DNA from: Didymodactylos carnosus
Taxonomy: Eukaryota; Rotifera; Eurotatoria; Philodinida; Philodinidae
Assembly (NCBI GenBank): GCA_905250885.1
Contig: CAJNOQ010000322.1
Location: 1 to 54,989 of the forward strand
Direction of reading: 5' to 3'
Length of the DNA stretch: 54,989 nucleotides
In this document: one piece after another, positions 12,101 through 27,100 of the stretch
How positions within the stretch are numbered: position 1 is the stretch's first letter
How the letters are laid out: each line of letters opens with the position of its first letter
The notes under the pieces: generated by a model
The model's database searches: none
The model's input: the letters and a program-made list of their open reading frames with translations, nothing else
Told to the model about the DNA's origin: nothing
Made by a program: the position numbers and the translations under genes

Positions 12101-15100
12101 TAAAATTAGGAGTGGTTCTTGTGTGACATTTAAATACGTTGTACTTTCTAATTCGTTAACATTAACCGTGTATAAACCTGAGTCTTCTACTGCGGCATCT
12201 TTGATAATTAGTTTATGCTTCTTGTTTTCAAATATCGGTACAAATTTTGATAAATTCTAAAATACAAGATAAATAAAGAAAAATGTAGTTGATTTTTTGA
12301 AATTCTTACCTTAACTGGTTCATTATCTTTCTTCCACAAAGCTTGTGTATCGTATTTATTCATTTCACACTCAATTACAATATCACGGCCACCGATAACA
12401 TCAATCGATTGTGGTAAACGTTTTGTAAATTGTAAATCTTCATCATTGACTTGAACATGAGCTTTTGTTATCAAATTTTGTATTCGACATACATAATCAC
12501 CGCTGTCTTTTGACGTTACATTTGGTATAATTAATATATGTCGACTACCTTGAGTTATCATATGATATTTATCACTTTCATCAAGTTTTTTGGCTACTGA
12601 TTGTTGTGTATACGAATTTGTTTTAAACCATGACGCTTCGGTTGATGGATGTGAGGTTTCAACAACTAAACGCAACGGTTTACCTTGATCAACTTTTGTA
12701 TCAACTAATGGTTGTATGATATGAACGGGTAATGGTTCGGTAACATTGACTCGTGATGTACTTAAACCCGATGGTTCTTCACGTTGAAAAAATGGTGTTT
12801 GTTTTTCGTATGCTTCACTATCTAAAAATTGTACATGTTCTTCAGCAATTGATTCTTCTTGATATGGAGCATGTTTTAAATCGCGACGTGGTGATTGTCT
12901 AAATATATCATATATCGTAAAAAAACATTTTTTCTCATGCATATATCGTATTACTTACCGAATCGGTATTTCCATCATGACCATTTTCCGTTCAATCGAT
13001 TCGCGTGATGGTGTACGTCTGGGTGATCGAGACGGACTGAATGTAACTGTTGAACGATGTCGTTGTTGTTCATCTAACTCTTCATACACCGGTGGCATGC
13101 TTAATTTTGCTACATTCATATTTGCAAATGTCATATTAGTTTTTCGTGTCGGAGATGGTGATAGACTAGGTGATTCAGAACGACGATCATGTTGTAAATA
13201 ATGACCAAAATCTTGTAATTGTTGTTGTCTTGTATACGTAGTAGCTGATGGTGAAAAATGTCTTGGTAATGAACGTTCTTTTTCTGGACTTGTACCAGAC
13301 GAACGACCAGAATAATCACGAGATGGAGATGGACTTGAACTCGGACGAAATGTGACTGAACCTAAAATAGAACAAAAATATAAAGTAAAATTTTAGAAAA
13401 TAATACACAATACGTACTGGTTTTCATTGCTGGTATTCGTTGTTCACTGGTTTCTTGTATGGTAATTTTCTTTGTTCGTTTTGTTTCTTCGAATCGATCC
13501 GGATAGCGTGAATCATCGTCACTAATCGATGGTACATAGCGTGATACGCGATGTCCACCTGGACTAAGACTTGATCGTGTTAGTCCAAGATCCGGTGTTC
13601 GTGTACGAGGTGAATCAATTTTCATGTAAGTACCATATCTTTCTTCACTTCTCGGTGTTCGTTCACGATGTATTAATGTACGTAATGTTGTAGATGTTGA
13701 TTGACCTTCTCTTGTTACACACGTGTAAACACCTAAATTAAAAATGTGCATGAGCAAAAAAAAACTTAATTTTTACTCTTACCTTCATCTTGCTCAGTGA
13801 AATGATGTACTACGAGCGTTGTGTGTTTATCATCACTCATCGACACAAATTTATTTCTGTTAAGACCAGCTAGTGGTGTACCATCTTTAAACCATTGAAA
13901 ATGGGTTGAATTGATTGATTCACAGTTTAATACTGCATCTTGTCCACGAACTATTTCCATAAACGGTTTTAATGGAGTAGAGAACATGGCTAGAATGAAA
14001 AGAACATATAATTTCAAAAGTTCAAACAATATACAAGAAATTTTTAGTTATTTACATTGTTGATCAGAATCTTCAACTAATAATTGAGCACTTGTTGCTA
14101 TTGTCGGATACTCTCGTATTTTACAAACTACTTCGCCTTGATCTCGTTGATCAAGATTGTCAATATCAAGTGTATGCAATATACCACCATGTATATTGCC
14201 TAGAAAAGTAATTCAAATAAAATATGAAATAAATATGAAAATAAAAATAACATACTTAATGTATATTTTGGATTATTATCTAATATTTTTTTATCACGAT
14301 GATACCAAACAACATTTGCTGGTGCGCTCGTTTCACATGATAATTTAACACCCTCATGTACATTCGCTCTTGCATCCATTAATGGTACAACAAATATTGG
14401 TAATAAATTTTCTACAGACAAATGTGCTGTTGATGTATTTAAACCGGTTGATGCCATATAATCACCTTCATCATATTGATTTACATTACGTATAATCAAA
14501 CGATGAATTAGACCAAATGATTCTATAAAATATTTATCTGACGGTAATAAATGTATAGTATTCGATTTAAACCATAACATTTGTTTTAACGGTTTATTTA
14601 ATTCACATTCAAATATAATATCGTTTCCTTCTTCAACAGTTTGTGGACGTAATGGGCGTCGAAATATAATTGGTTGTTCTAAACAAAAAGACACATTAAT
14701 AATGATGTAACAGATCAAAATGATTTTCCAATAATATTTCATATACCTTTGACATATAACTGTCCAGTTGATGTATTTTTATTATCAACTCTAATTGAAT
14801 ATTCACCATCATCGTTCATATTAACATGTGGAATAATTAATTGATGTGTTGTACCACGTGATGCTATTATATGATGATCTGAATTTGTTAAACGTTGATT
14901 ATTATGATACCATTCAATTTGTGCATCTTCAAGTGTTAATTGACATTCAAATATTGCTTCATTATTTTCAATAACTTCAATATTTTCTAATGGTCGAACA
15001 ATTTCAGCACCCGGTCCACGTACATTTAAATGTAATGTAACACGATATTTTCCCGATTGACAAACATAATCACCTTGATCATCTTTTGTTACATTTTTAA

Positions 15101-18100
15101 CAATTAATTCTCGTTGTAAACCCTCACTAGTTATTTTATATTTATTTAATTTATCTTTTTCACTTAATATATGTTCACCTTTGATCCATTCAACTTTAAC
15201 ATCGGGACGTTTTACTGTTAAACTTAATTTTGCCGTATCTTTATCTTGAACATTGACACGATTAACAGCTACTGGTATAAATACACTTTCACGTTCTAGA
15301 ATAAAAAAACATGAAAATGAAAAATTGATAATTTTATAAAAATAAAACATTGGTTGTTGTTTTTTATATATTTACCAAGTATTTGTAAGCTAGTTTTTGA
15401 TACTGCAACACCATATGGATTTTTAACATCTATTTCATAAATACCAGAATCATTTGGTATAGCATCCGAAATAATTAATGAATAATTGCCATTTTGATCG
15501 TTGAATACAGAATAACGACCTCCAGGATGAATTTCAACACCATTTTTAAGCCTAAAAATAAATTTATTATATAATGTAAGATAAATAAATGTAAAATAAC
15601 AAACCATGTTGCATTTGGCATTGGTAAAGCGGTTATTGTACATTTTAATGTAACAATATCACCAGAATTTGATATTATCGGCATTAATGAATGGATAAAT
15701 ATTGGTCCACGACCAATTGTCGGTGTCACTTTAAATATATTTGAATCATAGGCCATTTCTGTTATACGTAATTCATCTTCATTATCTGTTGTATCTATGA
15801 CAATAATATTATGCATAAATATAGATTTTTTTTTCTTAAAAATAATATAAATTACCTCTTTTCTCCGGAGGTGATCCTTCTCTTATCACTAAATCTTCAC
15901 GTATTGTACGTTCGTCACTCATTTCTTAAATATAAAATTTAAATATAAATATCTCTAGTTTTTATATTACTATAATTAATTTTACCTTCTCGAACAAATA
16001 ATTTACAACTACAGCTAATTGTACCAGCATGATTCGAAACTTTAATTGAATAGATACCGCCATCTTCAACAAATGCTTCCTATTACAATAATCAAGAGTC
16101 AGTTTATATATAGATTCTCGCGTCATAAAAATATAGATATACCTTAATAATCAAATTAAATTTACGATCTTCTTGTATTTGTTTACAATCGGCATTATCT
16201 TGTAATGGTATATTATTTTGAAACCATGTTGCATGCACTGGAGTTGTACTTATAACGAGACATTCTAGTACAACATAGTCGCCTTCTGAAAAAGCAAAAC
16301 AAAAAGTTATTAGTGAAATTGTGTTAGAAAAGAGATAGACCATACCAGTTGCAAGTGCATCATTTAATTTTTTTAAAAATTTTGGTTTAAATTCATCTTC
16401 ACCAGCTGTTTGATAACTCGATTCACCTTCACTCATTGAATAAAAATCCGATATGCCAGATGTTGTTACCAAACCTTCGCTACTTGTTGTCATATTTGCT
16501 CGACGTTTTTGTGATAAATTTTGAATAACATTTTCTTGTTCACTAGAGAGTTTTGATTGTAACTAAAATTAATTTATTTATTAAATATTCATTCATTTAG
16601 AATTTTGAGTAAAATAATATAACATACGTCTACTGATTCTAAAACATCAACATTTCGTTTTTTTCCTACTGATTTATATTGTTGTCGTTGTATATTTTGT
16701 TCATCACTTTCTGTTGTTGTTTCAATCATTTCCACTTCTTCCACAAAACCTAGAAAATATAAATATTTCGATATTATGTGATACAAATAAGTATCATTAA
16801 TTACATCGATGAATTATACCCTAATTTTACACGCATTCAACACAACAAAACGAAAACCACATGCAATGATGAAGGATGCATAAACAAACAAATCGAAGAT
16901 CTAAAAGTGCAAATGAAATGAGAACAACAGCATCTATTTTACTATTTGAATGGAGGCAATTCCGCCAAAAAATTAATTTTATTGCATTACTCTTACTATC
17001 TTTTTTACTCGTTAAATGCCTCTTTCTCTGTCTTTAGATTCCGTGAGCTCTTGATAAAACTTCAGAGGATGTTGAAACATGTTGTGAATAATGTACAGCT
17101 TATATTTCATGTAATACGTAAGCTATGAAAACAATAGGGGACCAACGTGGGATTTCTGACATTTAAAGATTTTTTTCTTCCCCTTTGATGGTACTAAGGT
17201 CGAAATGGTTTATTTTGTAAAGATAACATGGGATTAAATGCCATGGAAACGTTTTTCTGTTTAAATTTCTTGTGTTTTTTCATAAAACTGATAATTTAAT
17301 CTCAGAACTGTGAAAAATCTCTCCCATGGTTCCTGAAAATCCATATTTTTCTTACACTGTGGAGGAAAACTAAAATATTTGACTGTGACGTTGTAGTCAC
17401 AGGTTTCCTATACAAAATAAAACCATTCCGGTATTTGTAGCACCGAAGCAATACTTTCTCTAGATTATTGATTCTAAATAATCTGGCGCAGATGTGTATG
17501 GACATGTACACCGGTAAGTTTTCTTGATTATATAACTATGCAATAAAAAAGTGAAGAAATATATAGTATATGCAAAAATATGTATCGCATATGTCCATGC
17601 ACGTGCCTATTAGCTTCAAGATAGTTCAAAAGCTATATGTGTATGGTAATCGTTCGAAAATATGTAATGAGTGATAGTAAAAAAATAAAACCTAGTTTTT
17701 CATATAAATTTTCTAGAAAAACCATGAAAAACTGTTATTATAGAGAGCAAGAGTAATCATAAAAAAAGACGAGACTTTGTTCTATCTAATCAATTGTTTT
17801 TCTCAAAATTGATGCTAATGCTGAGGGGGAGGGAAGTAAGTATCAGTTACACGTCTCAGTCTAATAGTTGTTCGATATTTGGGGTGTTCGTGTATACGGG
17901 AGCGTCTGACAACGCTGTTCCTTTGTTCTAACTTTATTTGACTTTTTTATTACTATTTTAATAAGAGACTAATTTTATTTTAGGAAAATAGGTGTTAAAA
18001 CAAGGCAATATCAAATTGATTACACATCAGCTTGAGTATTTTCAGTTTCTTTGTACTAAATTGTACTATAAATTTTCTGTTACTGAATTATATCACTATA

Positions 18101-21100
18101 ACAATTTAGTGATGATAGTGATTTATTCCAGAAACGATTGTTGACTATCACAGAGATATCTCAAGTTACATTTATATTTTACATCATCTTATCGCTATTA
18201 GAAATCTAGCGTAATGGGATGTGTTTGAATTAACAGATATTTGTTTTTTTCAAAACAATAAAAAAGCCATACAAAAAGCATTTATTTCTCTTTTTTTTTG
18301 TCTGAGCGAACACCGCAACAACAAAACAAAAAAAAAAAAATATATATATACGGCAAACGGGGTATATATTTTTTTTCTCACATTATTATTATGAATTATA
18401 TCATGCATGCAATAATAAAATAGCAAATATTAGAGTACATACCTAATGATTTTAAATTTTCTCTCAATGATCTTACTAATGACATTTTAGCAAAAACATT
18501 ACGAGCATGAAATGTGACTTTTTCACTATCATTAAATGTAATTTCAAATTTTTTATCATCAGTAGGAAAATTTTCTTGTATAAATGTTATTTCATTAATC
18601 TATAAAGAATAAAACAATCATAATAATAAATATTACCCTCGAGTATTCTCTTCTCACATTATAAGAATTTTTATATGCCAATGATCGTTGTTCTAATTTA
18701 CTTTCGGCTCGTTTACGCCGACATATAACAATCTTATTACGAAATAAATATAAAAATCGTTCACGTAAACGATTTACTTCATCATCATCTTTAATTAATA
18801 CAGCATCATAACGTTTTAATTCTCCTAATTCATTACTATTTATTGGTAATTGATCAATTAATTCAATTGATTCTTTATTTCGTGCTTCATTCATCATAGA
18901 TGTTATCATTGTATATGCTTGTTGTAATACCGTTGCATCTTCTTTCATACGTATAGTATATTTTATTAGTTCCTAAAATAAAAATAAAAATAATCAATGA
19001 CATCAATGAGTCTTATATTTCATAGACATTAGTTTATTTTTTTAACAAACTTGTAAAATTATCTTATATTTTTCCAAACGTTGAATAGGGCCATTGAGAA
19101 GTTCATTCAATGTACGTCCACCAATTTTTCTACTAATATCCTACAAAAAACAAACAAACATAAAGAAATTTTTTAAAAAATAGATATTTTTTTTATCATT
19201 ACGAACATCAAAATATTGTTGTACATCTGAATTTGTTTGTAATAAATGATCCGATTTTGTTCTATCATATACATATTGTGTATATAACTGAAATTGTTCT
19301 AGACGTCTTAAAAATGTATAACCAAGTTCAACTGAATTATTTGAACTATTAATTAAATCGGTCAAGAATAATCTAGAATATTATCAAAATAAAACGAATA
19401 TAATAATGAAAAAGAGTTTTATATTAAAATAATATTTCTATTTACACTTTATGGAATGCAAATATATCTTCAATATTGCTAAATAATACATCTTTATTCT
19501 CTTTAATGAACCACGGACATTCTTGACGTGTTAATTCATATAAATAAATTTCAATAATTTTTTGTAAATCAGACACATATTGACGTTCACTTTCGACAAT
19601 ATCAGCGAAGACATATCTATAAAATAAAAATAATATGGATAGAGATATGTTTTTTTTTTTTTTTAATATAAATTAAAATATAAATAAGATAATAAAAAAT
19701 TATTTTAGTTTTACCTTCGCTTTACAATCGCTTCATCATAACGATTTGCTATTGGTGATGTGACATCATCTGGATAAACTTCTCTTGTATTTCGACGATT
19801 TATCTGCAATGAGAAATGATTTTTTCTCTCATGTGAATTTTCACGTTGTGAAGTTTGACGTTGTGTTATTGGTGATAATATTATAGGATATGTACTAGAA
19901 GGTAATGGAACTCTATGAGTATCATAATTTTCACAATAACATTCTTTATGTTCATTTAAAAATTTATTATCATTTATATTTGGATTATTTTCATCATAAA
20001 AATCATGCAATGAATATGAACTTGAATAATAATCATGTTGTTTTCCACCTCGTACATAAGAAGAAGTTGATGTTGAACGACGAGACATATGACGATAAGA
20101 TGAACGTAATGAACGTTTTAAACGGCAATTTTTACATGGACAATGATGACAAAATGTATAGGGTGATATTTTTGGATAATAACTACATGGAGATGAATGA
20201 CGATATTCATGTGTTGTTTCCGATGAACTACGTTTTGAACGATCATAAGGTCGATAACGATTTTGTTCGTCTAATGACGAATAAATAAATGACGATGATT
20301 CTGTTGGATTAAACATTGATAATCAAATGATATGATTATTAGGGTTTTTGCTTTTTTAAAAGTATTAAGAATATTTATAGAGAGAGATAGACAATATTAG
20401 AGAAAGAAAATAAAACGAACAGCAACAGCAAACAACAAACAATAACAACAGTCAACCAATGTAATAATGATGATGAAAAGTAAAAGTGGCAGTCGAATGT
20501 ATGTTGAGTTTTTATCAATGATGATTCTACTCGTATTTTACGTAATGTATATTATATTAGATACGGGCAAGAAAAAAGAAAAAGTAAAAAGAATATATAT
20601 CAGGTACAAACACCAACAACATCTTTGTCACATAATAAAGAGAAGAGAAAAAAAAGAAAAACCGAAGAAGCGAATCAATAACAATCCAATCAGAATATCG
20701 TTTTCATCGGTAGAATATATCATGTTTTCTCTCTTCATCTATCTCTACACTTGTTTATTTAGAAATGGTTGGTGTAAAAAGCTCTAAATATCCCCCATCC
20801 TATCTATTACAGATAAAAGAAAGAAGTCCAAAAAAAAAATTTTGTTTTTCCTGTTGCACCACGATGATAAATAAGAATAACGCCTCATATAAATAGGAGA
20901 TACGTTTAAGTTAATATAGCAGCAATATCCCAATGAAAACATACATCTTTTTTCCTCATCAATAGTTAATACATTCCAATTCAGTGATAATATAGACGCT
21001 TTATATGAAATAGAGAAAAAATAGAGAACAGGGGTGATTTATTCTCGTTTAGTTATTATTATGCTCATATGAATAAGACAATCACAACAAATTACACACA

Positions 21101-24100
21101 ACCACACACACACACAACCACACACACACACCACACACACACACCACACACACACAAATACACACAGTTTATAGAAAAAGCATATGTTAATTGAAAATAT
21201 GTTACTCTATTATCATCAAATTTTTAGATATCAATTAAATTTCAATGGTTAGTATAAAGTCATTGAAAGAAAAGTAAGAGATTCTAGTTTCTTTTCTTTT
21301 TTACACTTTTATATAAAATGTAATAAAATGGCCAAGTTTCAGTAGGTGATTCGAATAACGAATGCTTTATTTTTAGTCATAATTAGAAACCCTTGCACTT
21401 TCCTTCTTTTTTTTTTCTTTTGTTATACATTATTTTCTTGATCTTGTACAAAATAGCTATGTCACGTACATCATGTACAAAAATGTGACCCTGACATCCA
21501 GAATAAAAGGATATCAAAAGAAAAACCATCTGTACTTAATCGGAAACTATCAAATTTTATCTATATGGTGAAAGTGTTTTTAATGGTACTTTTTTTTTTT
21601 ACCAAAAAAAATCTGTCATTTTCAGATTTTTGTTTTTTTTGTTACATATCAATATCATTCCATCATAGATTTTCCAAATGGAAACATTTTGGTCTTGTTT
21701 GTTTATAAGAATATATGATAATAAATAATTAGGAATAGAAAGAGAAAATGTTTCGGTCTTCATCTTAAATCGATGTTACCATAGTAAATATCATATAACA
21801 TTATCAACAACAACAACAACAGTGACACTTTTCAAACAAATAATATTATTTCCTACCTGTCCAATATTAGTTGACTTTTTTTCTAAGAAACAAGCGTGAA
21901 CCCAACCAACTTTAGGTTTTTCATCTTTTCTTGGTTTTGTACGAACAAGAAAATATTCGGGATCATAACTATCGAGTACATCGACAAATTGATTTTCTAC
22001 AAGTGCAATACCATCTGGTGCTGATGGTTGATAATCAGAATTAGCAAAATAAACTTCAGTTTCCTAAAAATAAAAAATAAAAAAAAAAAATTATATAGAA
22101 GAATAAAATTTTGTGTGTCTTCTAGATAAAAGAAATCTCATTCAAATCATTAATCTAAATATTTTATATTCTAAGAATCTTATCTAGTCAATTATACGCC
22201 AGAGTAAACTTATTGATATTTTAAACATAATCATTTTCTAAATGAATTTAGTATCTTAATTATTATTATTTTGTCACATATTCTTAGAATAATTATTATA
22301 TTCTATAAAAAGTTTCATTCTATCTCAATAGTCAGCCTACACAATAACTGATGACATGCAAATGTTTTTTTGTATTCATAATCAGTTATCTAGATACGCT
22401 TAATGTTATTATGTATACCGTGTTGGTATGAAAAATAACAAGTATCAGTAAACATATCAATTTTTTTCTTACATCTTTATCATTCTCATCAAGAAATTAT
22501 GATAAACGTGATCATTACGATAAATTGTTATTCAGAGATGAGCGTATGTTTCTTTCCACACTACTACTAATATTACTTATCGAGTGTAGGATATTTTTAT
22601 GCTATAAGTTTTTACTTAATTATACGTATCCATGTTTAAATAGTACCCAAAAGGGAATGCTGACTGAGATATAAATCATCAACCAAATATGTCGAAGAAA
22701 AAAAAAAATGAGTTATTAGATTATTTTTATAAAAAATGTTAATGGTTTTTAGAGAAGAAAAAATATCATCATTCTATTTTTTACATACCTCTATCATAGT
22801 TTTTATATCATCGCTACTTGAAGATGAATCTTTATCTTCTTGACTATAGCGTTTTTCTAAGTTACTACCAGACTTTTTTCCAAATGATCGTTGTTTTGAA
22901 AGTGCTAAAATATAAATTCAAAAATATTTCATATTATGAATATAAATAAATATTTCAAACACCAACAGTATGATTTCTATTTTTAGATATTTTCAATAAT
23001 ACAATTGAAGTTTATATTGAAGAGCTTGGGGATTGATAAAAATTCAATAATTAAATTATATTTAAAATCATGCTGAATCGATTGCTCGATCTTGAGAGGT
23101 ACGGTACATTCTAGTCTGTTTTTTTATTTTACTTGTCACTTGTACTGTAGAATGATATTTCTACTGCAATGAACTCTACTTTTTCTCAGTGTTAGCAATA
23201 CATCTGTTCAGTTTTTATTACTGTTCTTATAAGGACAGAATCAATAGGAATTTTATTAATTTATAGCCTATACATTGGTGTAGGGCTGGCTATACATTGA
23301 TAAAATAAACTTGGAACGAATTTTGACAGAAATGTAGATTTCTGTTTGGATTCTAATACGGGGGAGGAATATTATAAATTAGTTAACAGTCAATATAAAA
23401 AGAAAACTCATAGATTCTACTTTTTTTGTTTTATCTTATCACTTTCTAGATTCGTTTTCAATTCACAATTTTCTTTCAATACAAACTCTTTTTATATAAT
23501 TTAATGAGTTTTAACTTTTTTATACTTTAACTACACGATAGAGACTGTATCCTTCATCCAAATTCTTCTACTGTTGGCGTCGTTAGTTATCGGTCAAAAG
23601 CATCGTTTGTCGTAATATATATATAGGAAAAAAATGTTTATTGATTTTTAGCGACAGCTTAATAATATGTATAATAAAAGAATTCTTCGCGAACATCAAT
23701 GTGAGATAATACATGTCTCACTAAAAAATTGACAGATCTGTTACTATAATTGCCTTTTTTTTCTGCTCCTAGTCGATTATTTAGAGTAAACACATATGAA
23801 GACTTTCCTTTCATGTTAAAAATGTTTCTTCAGAAGTATAAGTCATCAAACTTACTGTTAGTGTTGGTCACAGAATTGCCATATGGTCTGTATTTTACGG
23901 ACAAATTCCGGATTTTTGAATTTTTTCCGCAATTTGACCGCATTTTAAGTATTTTTTGCGAGTTAAAAATTCGTTTAAACTCATCATTATATCATGCACT
24001 GAAACAGAGATGTGCAACCCGATCCGTACCCGACCCGACCCGAAGGCTGGGTATGGGTACGGGTAGAGCAGTTACGTGTACGGGTTCTATTTTTTTTAAT

Positions 24101-27100
24101 TTACCCGAAAACCGGAAGGTTCCAGTGGAAAACCCACAAAATTTTAGTAAAAAAATACAGGAATTTAGCTAATATACATGAAGATTTAAAAAAGAATTAC
24201 TTGACAACGTAATGATAATTTGACATCTGCAGCCGAAAAACAAAAGTTTTTAGCTGGAAAATAAAAAGGAGAAAATTTTTAGGTATAAGTCGATTATGGG
24301 TCAGGTACGAGTACAAAGTTCTCGGGTCGGGTACGGGTACGAAAAAATGGTACCCGTGCACATTTCTACACTGAAATTTATAATTATTTCTTATCAACGC
24401 TAGAACTGCTTAAACTTATTCATTCTAATCAAAAATATACAGTCAAAAAACAACGTGTCGATTAAAAGCGCGATTTACTTTTATGTTTATTGTTCTCTTG
24501 TGTCTTATTGAGCAAAACCGCAAAGTGCTAGTGAAAACATTTTTTTGACTCTCTGCGCGCGAAAAAGAATGAAGTTAAACCAGGAAAATACGTTTCTGTT
24601 TTTTTTTCTGCATTTTGGAATTTTTATTCCGCATTTCTGACCTAAGCACCTAGCAACCCTGGTTGATCATATCACAGTGCCGATAAGACAAAGTTTTGCC
24701 AAATTTTCTCTCTTTGCAATGACAGGGTGTCGTCCGAACATGCGATTGTTCGTATTTGCACGATTTTGCCGTGAAGCTGAAGTGGATTTTCCATAAAGAA
24801 ATCACATGTGGTTAATAACTGATAGAGCCTAGTTTTTGATATTTTGCTTTTTCGAGTGATGGGCGCCTTTAAAAATCAATGGTGTGCTGACCGTAGCATA
24901 CCGTCAGCACACCAGACACTATTTTTTCAGATATCAACAATCAAAAACTGAATATCATCACATTTAGATTTAGAATGTTTTTAATTTTCAGCTCTGGCCG
25001 CTGGTAGTCTACAAAAAATTAAAAAGAATCGCCCTTAAGACCACCTCTCGGTGAATCCAGTCAGAGTTCATGTACGCCGTCTACGAGTTCGTGGAAAAAA
25101 GTTCGAAAATTTTCAATTTTATCGTCTTTATGTGGTGTTCCATCAGTCGGAACAAAAGATGAAACAAATTCCTCTCGGTATGTCGGATGATATTTATCAT
25201 ATCGTCAGTGTACCAGACGGAATACTGGTGATACTTTGCCTGTATTAAAAAACCTAGAATTACAGCCCGATATTTGAGTTCGATCTAGTTTTTCCGTAAG
25301 GAGTCTTTTTCAAAGACGTTAAACTGCATTATTTAAGTTGTTGATTTTTAAAGACTCCCATCATTCGAAAAAGTAAAACATCAAAAACTGGACTCTATCA
25401 GTCTTTAATCACAAGTAATTTCTTTATGGAAAATCCACTCCAGCTTTACCACAAAATCGTGCAAATACGAACAATCGCATGTTCGGACGACATCCTATGG
25501 AATGCAAAGAGAGAAAATTTGGCAAAACTTTTTCATACCGACACTTTGGCATGACCAGCACTTATAGTAAGTTTTATAACTTATACTTCTGAAGAAATGT
25601 TTTTAACGTGAAAGGAAGTCTTAATATGTACGAATATATTCTCCGTACCAACAGCTCTTATTAAAAATAACGGTTTAGATTACATACATTGAAACTTTCA
25701 TAAAATCTGACTTTTCGTCAGACTATGAAACACTTGCAGTAGAGAGAAAATGTTGCCGAGTGTGCATGCGTTTGTTTCTCGATCTCTCTCACTCTACAAA
25801 TCTTGAACATCACCAACAAAAAAGAAAGACTCCTCATCGTCGAACATGTCAACATTATTAGAAGTTGTTGATTTCTCGTAATGACTGTATATAGAAATTC
25901 TTCGGCTTCATAAAAGTTAAAATTCCAGAACATTGAGATTGACTAAGTGAACATATAAAGTCACCAACAAGAACTTCCAGAAGAGTAGTAACGATTTGGT
26001 AAAAATGACTTGTATTCCCTCGTTGAACTCAGTTATGATTCCGTTAGACGCTGAGTTCAATGCATGATGAAATATTTTTCTTAAAGAAATTGATCTCGGC
26101 TGTGTAAAATAAATTTTACAGCAAAAAGATGAATTCTGATAGGACGCATATTACAGAGCCCAATAGTCAGATTTTGAAACGCCACCCTTTGTTATTATGA
26201 GGTATCAAACATGAATTATATTGTTGGTGAAAAGTGGTCTGGTTAGCTACTTTTAGATTACTGATGGTGAAAAAACTTATTGGATTCATTATAGTCACTA
26301 ATACGAAGTCATGTCAAGTATCATTCTAGGATCTCAACCAAGTATATCGTCAATACTAAAGTAAACTATAATAATTTGGCATATAATGTTTTTAAGTGTC
26401 ACTGTTAGATAATTGCTGAGTTAGGACAACATTAGTTTATTATTATAGTCGAAAAACAACCTATTTTTAATTACAAAAATGTTTTTTATTTTTTAGATAC
26501 TCCAAAAATCGTTACATATATAGTTTTGTAGAGAATCGGGTTTACAATTTGATGTGAACTCCTCCGTGTTTGATCACACTTTCTTCGAATGTTACAAAGC
26601 GGTTTACGACCTCTGTGTGTGTTTTTCTGATGTAGGATGCATGCATTCAGGATCCTAAATCTCACTAGAAAAGAGTGATACTGTAATGATAATAAAAATT
26701 ACTTTTTTCTAATCCTTCTAACTATTTCTTGTCTCTGATAGAAGTTAAAATACTTACACTATCATCTAAAATTCAACAGAACTTCTTGTTTAGATGGAAA
26801 CGTATATATGATTGCATTAATACTTTTAATGTTATCTGTTTGACAGCGTCTATAACTATTTACAAAAAAAATGTGAGAAGCTAAGGAACTTTTTATATTA
26901 ATTTCAGCCACCACACATGGTCATTATAAATGGTAATGCACTAAAAATGAGCAGATGGCAATCTCTGAAAGTCGTACTGTAGAATTTCTTACTAATAGTA
27001 ATCTAGTACTAGAGTAATTTATGTAGTAATGACCTTTCCATAGATCAAAAAGAATTCCCCCTCCCCCCCAAAAAAAAATATCAATGCTCGACTGCTCTGA

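Larger units (their letters stand above)
23795..25625. mobile_element. Long fold-back (inverted-repeat) element, left arm interrupted
   Basis: Two arms can be read. Left 23800-23870 pairs with right 25550-25625 (for example CAGAAGTATAAGT on both arms after reverse complement). Left 24670-24880 pairs with right 25342-25548 (shared GTCCGAACATGCGATTGTTC and others). The two left segments are contiguous once the insertion 23871-24661 is removed. The central 400 bp is unique and encodes nothing recognisable. No terminal target duplication was found, so its ends are approximate. Confidence 0.7.

Noticed and set aside
19199..19206. GTAATG as the donor of the second main DH exon
   Set aside because: It gives the wrong phase and an immediate stop in the next exon. 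GTTCGT four bases upstream keeps the DH domain in frame.
1..20000. Assigning the gene to titin proper because of the PEVK tract
   Set aside because: No fibronectin type III domains are visible, and SH3-DH-PH is present, which titin lacks. The architecture fits obscurin/UNC-89 better.
20467..20787. 106-codon plus-strand frame rich in Met, Lys and hydrophobic residues
   Set aside because: Low-complexity AT-rich sequence within an intron and promoter region of the opposite strand, with no family resemblance.
25051..25248. Arg-rich 65-codon frame inside the fold-back element, considered as a transposase remnant
   Set aside because: No transposase motif is visible and the element otherwise has the layout of a non-autonomous fold-back.
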